NCBI GenBank assembly: GCA_021442155.1
Contig: CM038232.1
Location: forward strand, 60,295,436-60,359,435
Length of the DNA: 64,000 nucleotides
From: Cymbidium sinense
Lineage: Eukaryota > Streptophyta > Magnoliopsida > Asparagales > Orchidaceae
Direction of reading: 5' to 3'
Position 1 is the stretch's first letter, and each line of letters opens with the position of its first letter. The notes below the pieces were generated by a model that saw only the letters and a program-made list of their open reading frames with translations, was not told where the DNA came from and ran no database searches. Both the position numbers and the translations under genes were made by a program. Below are positions 11,924 to 22,806 of this stretch, one piece after another.

Positions 11924-13062
11924 ATGTGCCATTCTAGTGGTGAACCACTATTTCCCACTAATCAAAAGATTGAGCATACTCTTTTAAGAAGACTTAAAGA
12001 GAAAAGGGCTACTAACCAAGTAGAAGAAGCAAAGATGGCTAAGCTAGAAGATGGAGGAGGTATTGTCATGGTGGCTAAGGGATTAAAAAACTATACACTA
12101 CATACAATGCATGACATTGCATAAACCATGATCAAGCATACTATGCAAGCTAATAATTTTGAAATTAAACTGATCATCTTAGGTATGATTAAGAACTCCT
12201 AATCTAGAAGCTTAATTACTGAAGACCTAAGACAAATATCATAAATTTCTAAATATATGTGATACTTTCATGTATAATAGAATTTTAGATGATCTAATGT
12301 GATTAAGGTTGCACCTTATTTATTTAGGGGATTAAGACAAAAATTGGCTTAACTCTTTGCCAAACAATTTTATAACTAGCTAGGATGGCTTAGTCCAAAA
12401 TTTTTCTCAAAGTATTTTTGACTTTCTAAGATAGCAAGAATGAGGACTAAGATATCCAATCTTTTGTGGATGGAAGAAGATACTCTTTATGATGTTTAAA
12501 ATAGATTCTAATACATTTTAAGGAGATATTTACATTATGGACTTTCCAAATGGATGCAATTTTAGACCTTCTATAATGGTTTAGTTTTTTTAATTAAGAT
12601 ATTGATTGATGACACATCTAGCATCACCTTTATGAGCAAGACTGAAGTTCAAACCCAAGAAGTTGCTTATGATTTTCTAGAAGAGATGTCCATGAATAAT
12701 TACCAATAACCAAAAAGAGAATTACATAGAAGAAACCACTAGCTATCGTGTGGAAGTCATATTTACTATAGCCTTCACAACGTAGGTTAATTGATTAGCT
12801 AATAAAATTATGGTGCATGCTCATGTTTTTTGTTGTGACCATTGTAGAGATGGTCATAATAGCGTAGACTGCTAGAGAAGTAACCAATTTACTCAGCCAT
12901 ACTTATAGGAAATGAATTTTTTGAGGAACTAGCATTAATTGAACAATCCCTACTCTAACATGTATAATCCAAAGTTGAAGAGCCACCCAAAGTCTTTTCT
13001 AAGGATTGCTCAAGCTAGTTGAGTAGTCATTAATAACCACCTAATTTAATGAAATGGAAGCT
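11924..13062 (+). pseudogene. gag: Athila-type gag, broken and truncated
   Basis: The first 66 residues (11924-12124) are open and start MCHSSGEPLFPTNQKIEHTL. Beyond, with stops ignored, the strand reads LNICDTFMYN, a KNWLNSLPNN segment, EMSMNNYQ-like text near 12690, a zinc knuckle CDHCRDGHNSVDC at 12834-12872 and NPYSNMYNPKLKSHPKSF at about 12945-12993. The zinc knuckle followed by NPYSNTYN is a hallmark of Athila gag, the capsid and nucleocapsid precursor. Closely related text is found on the minus strand at 58.6-60.4 kb. The protein stops being recognisable at about 13062, exactly where an RTE fragment begins; protease and polymerase are missing. Confidence 0.85.
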
Positions 13063-13065
13063 ATT

Positions 13066-13508
13066 ATGTGATAGAAAAGTTCCACTTAAACTTAAGGAAA
13101 ATTTTATAAGATGGTGGTAAGACCTGCAATGACTTATGGTACAAAATGTTGGCCAATAAAAGAGAAGCATAAGACTAAGTTAAGTGGTACAGAGATGAGG
13201 ATGCTCAAGTGGATGAGTGGCTTTACTCTTAGAGATAGAATGCAAAATGAGTATGTTTGGGAAAAAGCTGGAGTAGCTCTAATGGTAGATAAGATTAGGG
13301 AGAGTCGCCTTAGATGGTTTGGCCACATAAAGCGTCGGCCATCCGATGACCTGATTAAGAGAGTAGATACATTAGATTTTCCTTATGTTAAGGAAGGTAG
13401 AGGTAGACCTAAAAAGAATTGGTTAAGATGTATAAAAAATGATCTTAATATACTTGAATTAAATGAGAATTTGACACATAATAGGACACAATGGAGATGA
13501 AGGATTCA
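13066..13508 (+). mobile_element. RTE LINE fragment (3' region only)
   Basis: This is a second copy of the LINE section at about 8130-8560, roughly 90% alike by eye. It starts abruptly inside the C-terminal region (TTATGTGATAGAAAAGTTCC) and carries an open stretch of 129 codons from 13111 to 13500 (VVRPAMTYGTKCW, LRWFGHIKRRPSDD, GRGRPKKNWLRC). It is less damaged than the copy at 8.1-8.6 kb because the frame is not shifted at RRPSDD. The 5' cut is typical of LINE insertions. The 3' end lacks the (TTG)n tail and passes at about 13508 straight into an inverted copia LTR piece, so the 3' end was lost in a rearrangement. Confidence 0.85.
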
Positions 13509-14100
13509 TGAAATATTTTTTCATTAGTCTTATTTGAAAGATCATTTATTCTTAGATCTATTTTAGAAGTATATTTTAAGCAATTTAAATTATTTTATTA
13601 TGCTAAAATTATTTTCATATTTCTATATCTCTCTTTTTAATTAAAATCTTACTAGCCTACTTAGATATATCATATACTAATTTTATTTAAGTATTTTGTG
13701 ATCATTTGTATTAATTGAAAGCATCTTTTTGAATAAAATAAAATAAATTATTCGTTGCTGAAATTTATTTTATTGTGCAAAAGAATATTATGAATTTATT
13801 TTGAAATCATTTTTATATTTGTCTACAAATTGTAATTACATAAACATCTTAGTAAGATTACTTTAAGATATTTATTTTATTATTTCTTATCAATATTAAG
13901 TGAGCATTTTCTCTTGCCAAATTTTTAAACTTTAAAGTGATCATTTATAAGTTGTGAGATTTATTTTATTAAAATTTATTATTTTATATTTTTTTTGTGT
14001 TTTTTATTGGGGTTGTACTGCCTTTATAGAGAGAGATACATATTTTTTAGTTGTACTTGCAGAGTAATTTGTTTATTTTGTATTTAGGGATTCTAAAGTG
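13509..14100 (+). repeat. Inverted outer part of the left copia-1 LTR
   Basis: This segment matches the reverse complement of about 20850-21489 in the right LTR: for example CTTATTTGAAAGATCATTTA near 13530 pairs with its complement near 21460. The rest of the left LTR (from 14140) matches 21491-22806 in direct orientation. The break falls at the same right-LTR position (about 21490) for both parts. About 40 bp at 14101-14139 has no clear counterpart. The terminal 210 bp of the LTR (counterpart of 20638-20850) is missing here. Confidence 0.85.
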
Positions 14101-14139
14101 ACTAGACGAAATTTTTTTAGTTGAACCGAAAAATTGGGT

Positions 14140-15491
14140 GAAACCAAAAGAAATTTGTAGGAAGATTAAAATATTGACAAGTTGAAATAAATCCTACAAA
14201 CTATCACAAGAGTTTTTCATAAAAAAATGATTGAAGAAACTTTGACGTGAAATACATAGACTTTGATGTCTAAATACTAATCCACCAAAAATTATAAATT
14301 TAAAAGAATAAATAGATGGTGAAAATAGTATGACCAACTAAAAAGGGATTAAGATCAAGAAAATAATCTCAGGTAATTTGAGAAAGCTTGCTTAGTTAAA
14401 GATGTTGAAGCTTCCAAACTAAAGATTTGATCTTGCAATATTTGGAGAATACTTGAAAGGAAAATCTAGAAAATTTCCTTTTAGATTTGCTGGAGGGATT
14501 TTGAATTTGAATGAGAAATACTTCCATTAAGAGAATGAAGGCTATTTATAAGCAAGAAAGTCATTTTGAATTATTTTAAAAAAATATATTATTTTAACAT
14601 CATTTTATCATTTAATAATTTAATATTAAATAAAAATATAATTTTTATTAAATAAATATTAAATTCAAGCAGCCAGAATTTGACTATTCACATGGGAAAG
14701 TGAAAAATAATCAAATATGGCTCTTAATATATTCACAACATTTAGCATTCATTCATTATTAAAATCAGCAAATATTTGAAAATTCATAATAAATTCAATT
14801 TTAATCAAATGTGAGTCATGTAACCTATCAAATTAAAGTTAAAAATCCAAGGAATCCATTGGAGATGAAATCAAATATAAATTTCTTGATTATAAAATGA
14901 CTTTGGCTAAAATACAAAATTCCACATATTTTTGTTAATTTTGAAATATGACATTTAAATATTATGATATAATTTATATATAATCATGTATATGTTAGTT
15001 ATCATATAACCTTAAAATTAAATTAAAATATTTAATTATATTAAGTATATAAACTAATTACACTTAATAGTCATAATTTATTATCATTTATTATTTTGAT
15101 AATTCAAATGCTATGTATGAAACATATAATTGAATGTTAATTAGATATAGATTTATATAAATTAACCTTATTATCATTATTTAAAATAAATAAAAATAAT
15201 ATGTTAAGTTGTGAGCAAATTGAATCATGTCAATGAACTCATATGAATTTCTAAGATAGTTATAAATGCATATAACCTAAAATATTGTATCTTGGGCTTC
15301 ACATTATCCATTTTAATCTATAATTCATTCTTCTATTCTTTCAATTTTCTTAAACATATTGTGAGATGTATTGGATATGTAATTAGCAATTAATACATCT
15401 GAAACACATAAAATATATATTAGAACATCCAAGCATTCGTTTATTATCATCAAAACTGATCGGATTGAACATAAGGCCCATTAAGCTAACA
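14140..15491 (-). repeat. Left (3') LTR of copia 1, directly oriented part
   Basis: The segment corresponds collinearly to 21491-22806, with small indels. It ends at 15491 in AACA, which on the element strand is the LTR start TGTTAGCTTAATGGGCC; the right LTR starts TGTTGGCTTAATGAGCC. On the element strand this is the U3-containing end of the LTR. Confidence 0.9.
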
Positions 15492-15507
15492 ATCTCCCCT
15501 TTTTTTG
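15492..15507 (-). other. Polypurine tract of copia 1
   Basis: On the element strand the sequence is AAAAAAAGGGGAGAT directly before the 3' LTR start. A purine run in this place primes plus-strand DNA synthesis. Confidence 0.9.
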
Positions 15508-15766
15508 ATGATGACAAACTAATGTTGGGTATTGATTTTGATTATGGTGCAAATTGACCTTTCATCATAGTTTTTGAAAATAAATTTCTCTTCTAAAACA
15601 TAATTATGCATAAGAGATGAATAATGTTGCTCCTCTAATTATATGCATGAAATAGACTTAATACTAACCAATATTTTACTCTTCGCCCCTTTTTGACAAC
15701 ATCAAAAAGTGAGAACAAGTTAAATATAATTTTAAATATTAGGATCTAACATTCCAAGCATGTGTC

Positions 15767-16374
15767 TTAAAGTATAGAAATGTTCTTCTGGTAATGGTTT
15801 TGTAAAATATCTACAATTTGTAAATCGGTACTAATGAAATTAATATTAACATCACCTTTCAAAATATGATCTCTAATAAAATGATGTATAATTTCTATAT
15901 GCTTGGTTCGTGAGTGTTGGATAGGATTTTTGGTCAAACTAATAGCACTAGTATTACCACATTGAACTAGAATGTGATCTTGCTTAATACCAAAATCTTT
16001 TAATTGTTGCTTTAACCAAAGGACCTGAGCAACACAACTACCGATAGCTATGTACCGAAGGATAAAACTACAGAATTTTGTTTCCTGGATGACCAAGACA
16101 CAAGCGATGATCCTAAAAATTGACTTGTTCCTGATGTAGATTTTCTATCTACTTTACATCCAGCAAAATTAGCATCAAAATAAACAACCAAATCACATGA
16201 TAAAGAATTTTTAGGATACCATAAACCTAACTTAGTAGTGCCTATCAAATATTGTCGAAAGATACGCTTGACTGCTATTAAATGAGATTCTTTTGGGTTG
16301 GCCTGAAAACGAGCACACAAACAAACAACAAACATAATATCGTGCCTACGAATGTATAAAAGTGAACCTATCAT
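15767..16374 (-). pseudogene. Copia-1 RNase H domain
   Basis: Two overlapping open pieces in different frames (16374-16048 and 16096-15767) together give MIGSLLYI, the start of RNase H after the linker, then VYFDANFAGCKVDRKSTSGT, a SSLVSWSSRKQ segment, YIAIGSCVAQVLWLKQQL, and HSRTKHIEIIHHFIRD. This is the full copia RNase H with the conserved aspartates and a C-terminal tRNA-like HSRTKHI motif. The frame change near 16050-16095 breaks the polyprotein. The enzyme removes the RNA strand during reverse transcription. Confidence 0.88.
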
Positions 16375-16408
16375 ACTATAAAGTTTTTTGATCAGATTTT
16401 GTAATTCA

Positions 16409-17190
16409 TCAAATTTTAGATGGGCTCAGAGTTTTACTAGATTTAAATCTTCTCAAGTCAAACCTCTCAAGCAATTCATTTTTGTACTTGGTTTGACAAA
16501 TGAATGTGCCATTTTCTTGTTGCTTCACTTGAAGACCTAAGAAAAAATTAAGTTCTCCCATCATACTCATTTCAAACTCTTTAGACATCAAAGATGAGAG
16601 CTCATGGCACAAAGATTCATTTATACTTCCAAATAATATATCATCAACATACACTTGTACCATAATCAAATAATCATCTATGCTCTTAAGGAATAAGGTG
16701 GTATCTACTCTACCCTTTCTAAATCCATTATCTATCAAAAAGTTACTTAACCTATCATACCAAGCACGAGGAGCCTATTTTAAACCATATAAGACTTTCT
16801 TTAATTTGTACACATGATTTGGATAATTAAGGCTCTCAAATCCAGGTGGTTACTTTACAAATACATCTTGGTCAATAAATTAATTCAAAAATGCACTCTT
16901 GACATCCATTTGAAAAAATTTAAAATTCATAATACAAGCATAAGCAAAGAGTAACCTAATAGCTTCTAGTCTTCTGCAAAAAGATTCTTCAAAATTATAC
17001 CTTCAACTTTGTGCAACTAACCTTGCTTTATTTCTAACAATACAACCTGAATCATCTAGCTTATTATTAAAGACCTATTTTGTTTCAATGACATTTTGAT
17101 CTTGGGGTGGTCTTGGGACTAATTCCCAAACATCATTTCTAATAAATTGATTCAACTCCTCTTCCGTAGCAATAATCCAAAAATTATCTT
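16409..17190 (-). pseudogene. Copia-1 reverse transcriptase domain
   Basis: With stops ignored, the minus strand reads ATEEELNQFIRNDVWELVPRP (about 17180-17118), FQMDVKSAFLN (about 16900), GFESLNYPNHVYKLKKVLYG (about 16840-16783), APRAWYDRLSNFL (about 16770) and, in an open piece of 109 residues (16738-16409), the catalytic YVDDILFGS at 16651-16625. All reverse transcriptase blocks are in the expected order. Stops occur near 16860, 16877 and 17060, so the domain is dead although YVDD is intact. Confidence 0.9.
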
Positions 17191-17229
17191 TTAATGCTTT
17201 TCTAAATTTTTAGGTTCAACCTCAGATAA

Positions 17230-18610
17230 AAATGTTGAATGATCACAACCTCTCTATTATGTCTACTCGTCATGACTCCTTTTGAAGTATCTCCTATAAT
17301 TATAGAGGAAGTCGGTAAGATTCATATTTTGGTAAAAAAGAAAAGAAATGCATTGAATTATTTCAAAGTTAATCTACTTGCTTTGTTGACTTTTCCAGTA
17401 ACAAGATTCACTTGACTTATATATATTTAACATATATTCAAGATCTTTTCTTGAATCATGTGATGATCTAACTGAACCAAATTCTTTTAAAAAGAAGATG
17501 TTTTAGTTTCTTTAGATGATTTTATTATATTTCCATTCTTTAGGAAATGAATCATCCACATTATCTTCTAAAGATATTTTCTTTAAATTATCAATCTCTT
17601 CATCAATCACTTCATTTCTAATAGGATCAATTAAATTTTCATCAAAAATAACATGTATTCATTCTTCTACAATCATTTTTCTCTTATTGAAAACTATATA
17701 AGCTCTACTAGAAAGAGAGTATCTTAAGAAAATATCATCATCTAATTTACAATCAAACTTACCTAAATGCTCTTTTCCATTATTCAAACTAAAGCATTTA
17801 CATCCAAATACATGAAAGTGTTCAATCTTAAGCTTCTTTCCAAAAACAATTCATAGGGTGTCTTCTTCAAAATTGGTCTAAAATAGATCTTATTCATCAC
17901 ATAATGTGCAGTATTTATTGCTTTTGCCCAAAAATATTTTGGCAATTTATACTCATCAAGCATAGATCTACTTAATTCAATTAATATTCTATTTTTCTCT
18001 ACTACTCCATTTTGTTGGGGAGTTCTAGGTGCAAAAATTATGTCTAATCCCATGTTCATCACATATCCTCAAATAATTTATTTTCAAATTCACCACCATG
18101 ATCGTTTGAACCCTATTAATCAAAAGCCTTGTTCTCTTGAATATATTTAGAAAACTTTCTAAACTCACCAAAACATCATCCTTGTAAGTTATAAATAAAA
18201 CTCAAGTATATTTAGAGAAATCATCAACAATCACAAAACCATAATTTTTTCACCTAAGCTGGTGCTAATTGGACCAAATAAATCCATGTGCAACAACAGA
18301 GGTCTAAGTAGAAACAATATTTTTACTTTTAAATGAGCTTCTAGAATTCTTTACCAATAATACATGCATCACAAACATAGTTTGAATGAAAATTTAATTT
18401 AGTACCAACTACTAAATCAAGTTTAACAATTTTATTGTGTGTGCATGTTAATATGACATAGTCTCCTATGCCATAACCATATATCATCATGAGTGCTTTT
18501 AAAATAAAGTAAATTTAAATTCACATCTTGAAAGCTATCTAAATCAATGGCATAAATATTTTTATGTCTTTGTCCTACTAACAAAACATTTTCATTATTT
18601 TTTATAATAC
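17230..18610 (-). pseudogene. Copia-1 integrase domain
   Basis: The best preserved piece, 18062-17784, reads GLDIIFAPRTPQQNGVVEKN, RSMLDEYKLPKYFWAKAINT and RPILKKTPYELF. The PRTPQQNGVVE tract carries the last glutamate of the D,D-35-E triad of copia integrases. Upstream (18610-18100) are decayed remains of the pre-integrase zinc-binding part and the first catalytic aspartates. Integrase would join the element DNA to the host chromosome. Frame breaks are numerous. Confidence 0.85.
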
Positions 18611-18611
18611 A

Positions 18612-18854
18612 TTATGATGCATAAAATACTACATTAAAACCTTTATCACATAATTTACTAATAGAAATTAAATTATATTTTAATCCTTCTACTAGAAAAA
18701 CTTTATCTAAAGTGATAGAATTCTTACAAATAGAACCAATGCCAATGGTCTTTCCCTTTGCGTTAACAAATCCTCCATCACTTGATTTTGAAGTTGTGAG
18801 TTTATCTTTATCTCCCGTCATATATCTTGAACATCCACTGTCCAAGTACCACAT
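18612..18854 (-). pseudogene. Copia-1 protease domain
   Basis: An open piece of 80 residues starts MWYLDSGCSRYMTGDKDKL and continues with DGGFVNAKGKTIGIGSI and GLKYNLISISKLCDKGFNV. The DSG triplet is the catalytic aspartate of the retroviral-type aspartic protease in copia elements, and LISISKLCDKG is conserved at the protease/pre-integrase border. The true domain lies inside one long polyprotein; the start given is simply the first methionine of the open stretch. Confidence 0.9.
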
Positions 18855-18894
18855 GCCTTCTTTGATTTTGCCTTGAAGGCATTCCTACAAAAGA

Positions 18895-20580
18895 AAATCA
18901 CATGTTAACTTTTGTAACCCAAACATGTTTGGGTCCACATTCTAAATTTGAAGCAAGATATCTAGTATGTGTGGTTTGTGTAGTGCTTGTACCTTTTGGT
19001 ACCCATACATAAGATGATTGCTTAGTGTTTTGTAATTTATGTGCATAGCAATCAAATGAAATATGCCCTTTTCTATCACAATAGTTGCACCAAACATTAG
19101 TGTTTGCATATGGCTTAACACGATAATTATAAGGTATATGAGTGGTATGTGTATGATGCAAATAATGTTTATTAAATGTTTTAAGTGATGAAGCATTATA
19201 ATGAACTTGTGATTTCAAACATAATTCTATTATTGCTTTTAACATGATATTCTCTCTTTCAAGTTTACATACAAGTAAGGAACAATTTAATAAAGAATTT
19301 TTTACTTTTAAATTATCACATTCATTTTTAAATCACAAAATGCATATCTAAATTTTATGTTCTTTTCTAAGGTTTTGTATTTTCTTTTAATTTTTATATT
19401 CAATAACTAAATTATTAAAAGTATCATATAATTCATCATAAGATATATTATTACATACCTCTTAAGAATCTAAGTCAGATTCTCCATTTGCCAAAAGACA
19501 TATGTTGGCCTCTTCATCAGATGAGCAAGTACTTGATTCATTTGAATATGGATTGGCCCATAAAGCCTTCTTCTTCTTCTTATGGTATTTTATCTCCTTC
19601 ATATTTTTCTTTTTTCCACATCAATCTCTTTCTTCTTTTATTCAAAGTTCGGACAATCACTTTTATGTGTCTAGGCTTTTTACAATGGTAGCAAATGATC
19701 CCTTCACTAGAAATTTCTTAGTTTGAAATTTATTATTTTTTAGATTTTTTATACCTTTGATTCTTCTTCCTTAGTAAGTTCCCAAGACTTTTAGATAGCA
19801 TGACCACCTCATCACTATCACCATCCAAACTTGAGGTGTTATGCTCAACTGTATCATCAACTTGTAATGCAATGGATTTTCCTTTCTCCTTCTTCCTTTT
19901 TGCTGAGTTATCCATCTTATCCCTTTGAGCAATAACCTATTCATGTACAATCAAAAAACAAAAAAGTTGATCAAGTGGACAAGTAGATAAATCGTTAGCT
20001 TCACTAATAGTTATTACTTAAGCTTCCCATTCTTTTGGAAGACATCTAAGAATCTTATAGACTAAGTCTTGATTCCTATATGTTTTCCAAGAGAATGCAA
20101 TGTGTTAATTATTTTCATGAATCTAGTATACATATCAAAAATAGATTCAGAAGGAAACATATGAAATAACTCATATTCATGAACAAGTCTGTTTATGTGA
20201 GCATCTCTAACTTGACTAGTTCCTTCATAAGTTATAATGAGTTTATCCCATATTTCTTTTGTTGTACTTAACATAGAAATTTTCATGTAATCATCAGGTA
20301 ATAAAGCACAATGTAAAGTATTACAAGCCCTAGCATTTAATTCATCAAGTTCTCTTTCAACTACAATCCATTCCTCAAAAGGTTTTTCTACTTTAATGCC
20401 ATTTACTTCTACTATGGGTGTATGATATTGATGTGTCAACATATACCACATGCGCATCTTGACCTCTTAAAAATGTACTAATTCTATTTTTTTCCAATAA
20501 TCAAATGGTACATTATCTAAAAGTGGAGGTCTATGAGTGGATTGTCCCTCAGTAGTGAACCCTGGGAAACCTTGTCCCAT
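18895..20580 (-). pseudogene. gag: Copia-1 gag, broken
   Basis: The first ATG is at 20580 (MGQGFPGFTTEGQSTHRPPL, then DYWKK). A stop and frame change at about 20470 follow. The main open piece (20457-20062) has EVNGIKVEKPFEEWIV, LHCALLPDDYMKISM, TKEIWDKLIITYEGTSQV and YELFHMFPSESIFDMYTRF, which is SIRE-type gag. The piece 19245-18898 holds the zinc knuckle CNYCDRKGHISFDC at about 19086-19045. Between these, 19915-19733 is a lysine-rich linker. The capsid/nucleocapsid protein would package element RNA. The same gag layout recurs in copia 2 at 40.8-42.1 kb. Confidence 0.9.
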
Positions 20581-20620
20581 AGTGAAAGATCTACTCTTGG
20601 ATGTTAAGCCAATAAAAGAG

Positions 20621-20636
20621 CCTAGCTCGATACCAA
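20621..20636 (-). other. Primer-binding site of copia 1
   Basis: On the element strand TTGGTATCGAGCTAGG lies 2 bases after the LTR end. It differs from the usual initiator tRNA-Met site TGGTATCAGAGC by loss of one A. Confidence 0.85.
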
Positions 20637-20637
20637 T

Positions 20638-22806
20638 TGAGTCACTATAGCAACTGAATTGGATATTAAAAAATTTTAAAAGTTAAATCTTAAATTTTAA
20701 GTTTTAGTAGAAAATTAATTTTGATTTTATAATGAAAAGATACAATTCTTAATGCAAAAAAAATAAAATATAGTAAAGTAAAGAGAGACAATAGGCAATA
20801 ATTTTACGTGGTTGGCCAAACCCCAAAACCCACCAACATCCACACCCTAGAATCCACTAAATGAAAATAACTTACAAATAGTACTCCCATAATGAGGTGA
20901 GTACAACCCCTACAACAATATGTACTCTCCTACAAGGGAGTACCCCCAATATAAATTTTACAAAAAAAAAAAATATAAAATAATAAATTTTGATAAAATA
21001 AATCTCTCAAAATATACCAAGCTATCAATTCAAAATGATCTCATAACTTATAAATGATCACTTACAACTTAAAAATTTGGCAAGATAAAATGCTCACTTA
21101 ATATTGATAAGAAATAATAAAATAAATATCTTAAAGTGATCTTACTAAGATGTTTATGTTATTACAATTTGTAGACTAATATAAAAATGATTTCAAAATA
21201 AGTTCATAATATTCTTTTGCATAATAAAATAAATTTTAACAGGGAATAATTTATTTTATTTTAACTAAAAAGATACTTTCAATTAATACAAATGATCACA
21301 AAATACTTAAATAAAATTAGTATATGAAAGATCTGAGTAGTCTAGTAAGCTTTTAATTAAAAAGAGAGATTTAACAAATATAAAAATAATTTTAGCACAA
21401 TAAATTAATTTAAATTGCTTAAAATATACTTATAAAATAGATCTAAGAATAAATGATCTTTCAAATAAGACTAATGAAGAAATATTTCAAGAAACCAAAA
21501 GAAATTTGTAGGAAGATAAAATTTTAGCAAGTTGAAATAAATCCTACAAACTATCACAAGAGTTTCACAAAAAATGATTGAAGAAACTTTGATGTGAAAA
21601 ATAAACTTTGTCCAAAGACTAATCCACCAAAAGTATAAATTGGAAAGAATAAATAGATGGTGAAAATAGTATGAACAACTAAAAAAGGATTAAGATCAAG
21701 AAAACAAACTCAAGTTTGAGAAAGCTTGCTTAGTTGAAGATGTTGAAGCTTCCAAACCAAGGATTTGATCTTGCAATATTTGGAGAACACTTGGAAGGAA
21801 AATCTAGAAATTTTCTCTAGATTTGCTAAAGGATTTTGAATTTGAATGAATGCTTTCATGAAGAGAATGAGGCTATTTATAGCAAGAAGGTCATTTTGAA
21901 TTATTTAAAAATATATATTATTCTAACATCATTTTATCATTTAATAATTTAATATTCAATAAAAATATAATTTATATTAAATAAATATTAAATTCAAGCA
22001 GCCAAAATTCGGCTATTCACATGGAAAGTAAAAAAATAATCAAATATGGCTCTTAATATATTCAAAGCATGTAGCATGCATTCATTATTAAAATTGGATA
22101 ATACTTGAAAACTCATAATAAATTCAATTTTAATCAAACGTGGGTCATGTGACCTATCAAATTAAAGGAAAAAAAATCCAAGGAATCCATTGGAGATGAA
22201 ATCGATATAAATTCCTTGATTATAAAATGACTTTGGCTAAAATACAAAATTCCATATTTTTGTTAATTTTGAAATATGACATTTAAATATTATGATATAA
22301 TTTATATATAATCATACATATGTTAGTTATCATATAACCTTAAAATTAAATTAAAATATTTAATTATATTAAGTATAAATAATTATACTTAATCATAATT
22401 TATTATCATTTATTATTTTGACAATTCAAAATGTATGAAACATATAATTGAATGTTAAGATAGAGATTTATATAAATTAACCTTATTATCATTATTTAAA
22501 ATAAATATAAATAATATATTAAGCTATGAGCAAATTGATTCATGCCAATGAATTCATATGAATTTCTAAGATAGTTATAAATGCATATAACCTAAAATAT
22601 TATATCTTGATCTTCACATTATCCATTTTGATCTATCTTTCATTCTTCTATTGTTGCAATTTCCTCAAACATATTGTGAGATGTATTAGATATGTAATTA
22701 GCAATTAATATATCTGAAATACATAAAACATATATTAGAACATCCAAGCATTTATTTGTTATCATCAAAATTGATCGAATTGAACATGAGGCTCATTAAG
22801 CCAACA
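20638..22806 (-). repeat. Right (5') LTR of copia 1
   Basis: About 2.17 kb, bounded on the element strand by TGTTGGC at 22806 and GACTCA at 20638, next to the primer site. It serves as the promoter LTR. It contains a run of A/T-rich text and, near its inner end, the CCCCTACAACAATATGTACT patch (about 20908-20927) also seen in copia 2 (near 42400). Compared with this copy, the left LTR is partly inverted. Confidence 0.9.

Larger units (their letters stand above)
13509..22806 (-). mobile_element. SIRE/Maximus-type Ty1/copia retrotransposon (copia 1)
   Basis: The complete order of a copia element is present on the minus strand: right LTR 20638-22806, primer site, gag, protease, integrase, reverse transcriptase, RNase H, polypurine tract and left LTR (13509-15491). 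Long LTRs of about 2.2 kb and gag/protease text such as WYLDSGCSRYMTGDKDKL fit the SIRE/Maximus lineage. The two LTRs agree well over 14140-15491 and 21491-22806 but the outer third of the left LTR is inverted. The coding region has stops and frameshifts, so it is inactive. Its right end lies in the repeat region of the Tat element (22.8-24.7 kb), its likely insertion target. Confidence 0.9.

Noticed and set aside
13134..13328. A minus-strand frame of 64 codons
   Set aside because: It is the antisense shadow of the RTE C-terminal frame on the plus strand.
19488..19726. Two overlapping plus-strand frames of 67 and 74 codons
   Set aside because: They lie opposite the copia-1 gag and are antisense shadows rich in phenylalanine and serine.
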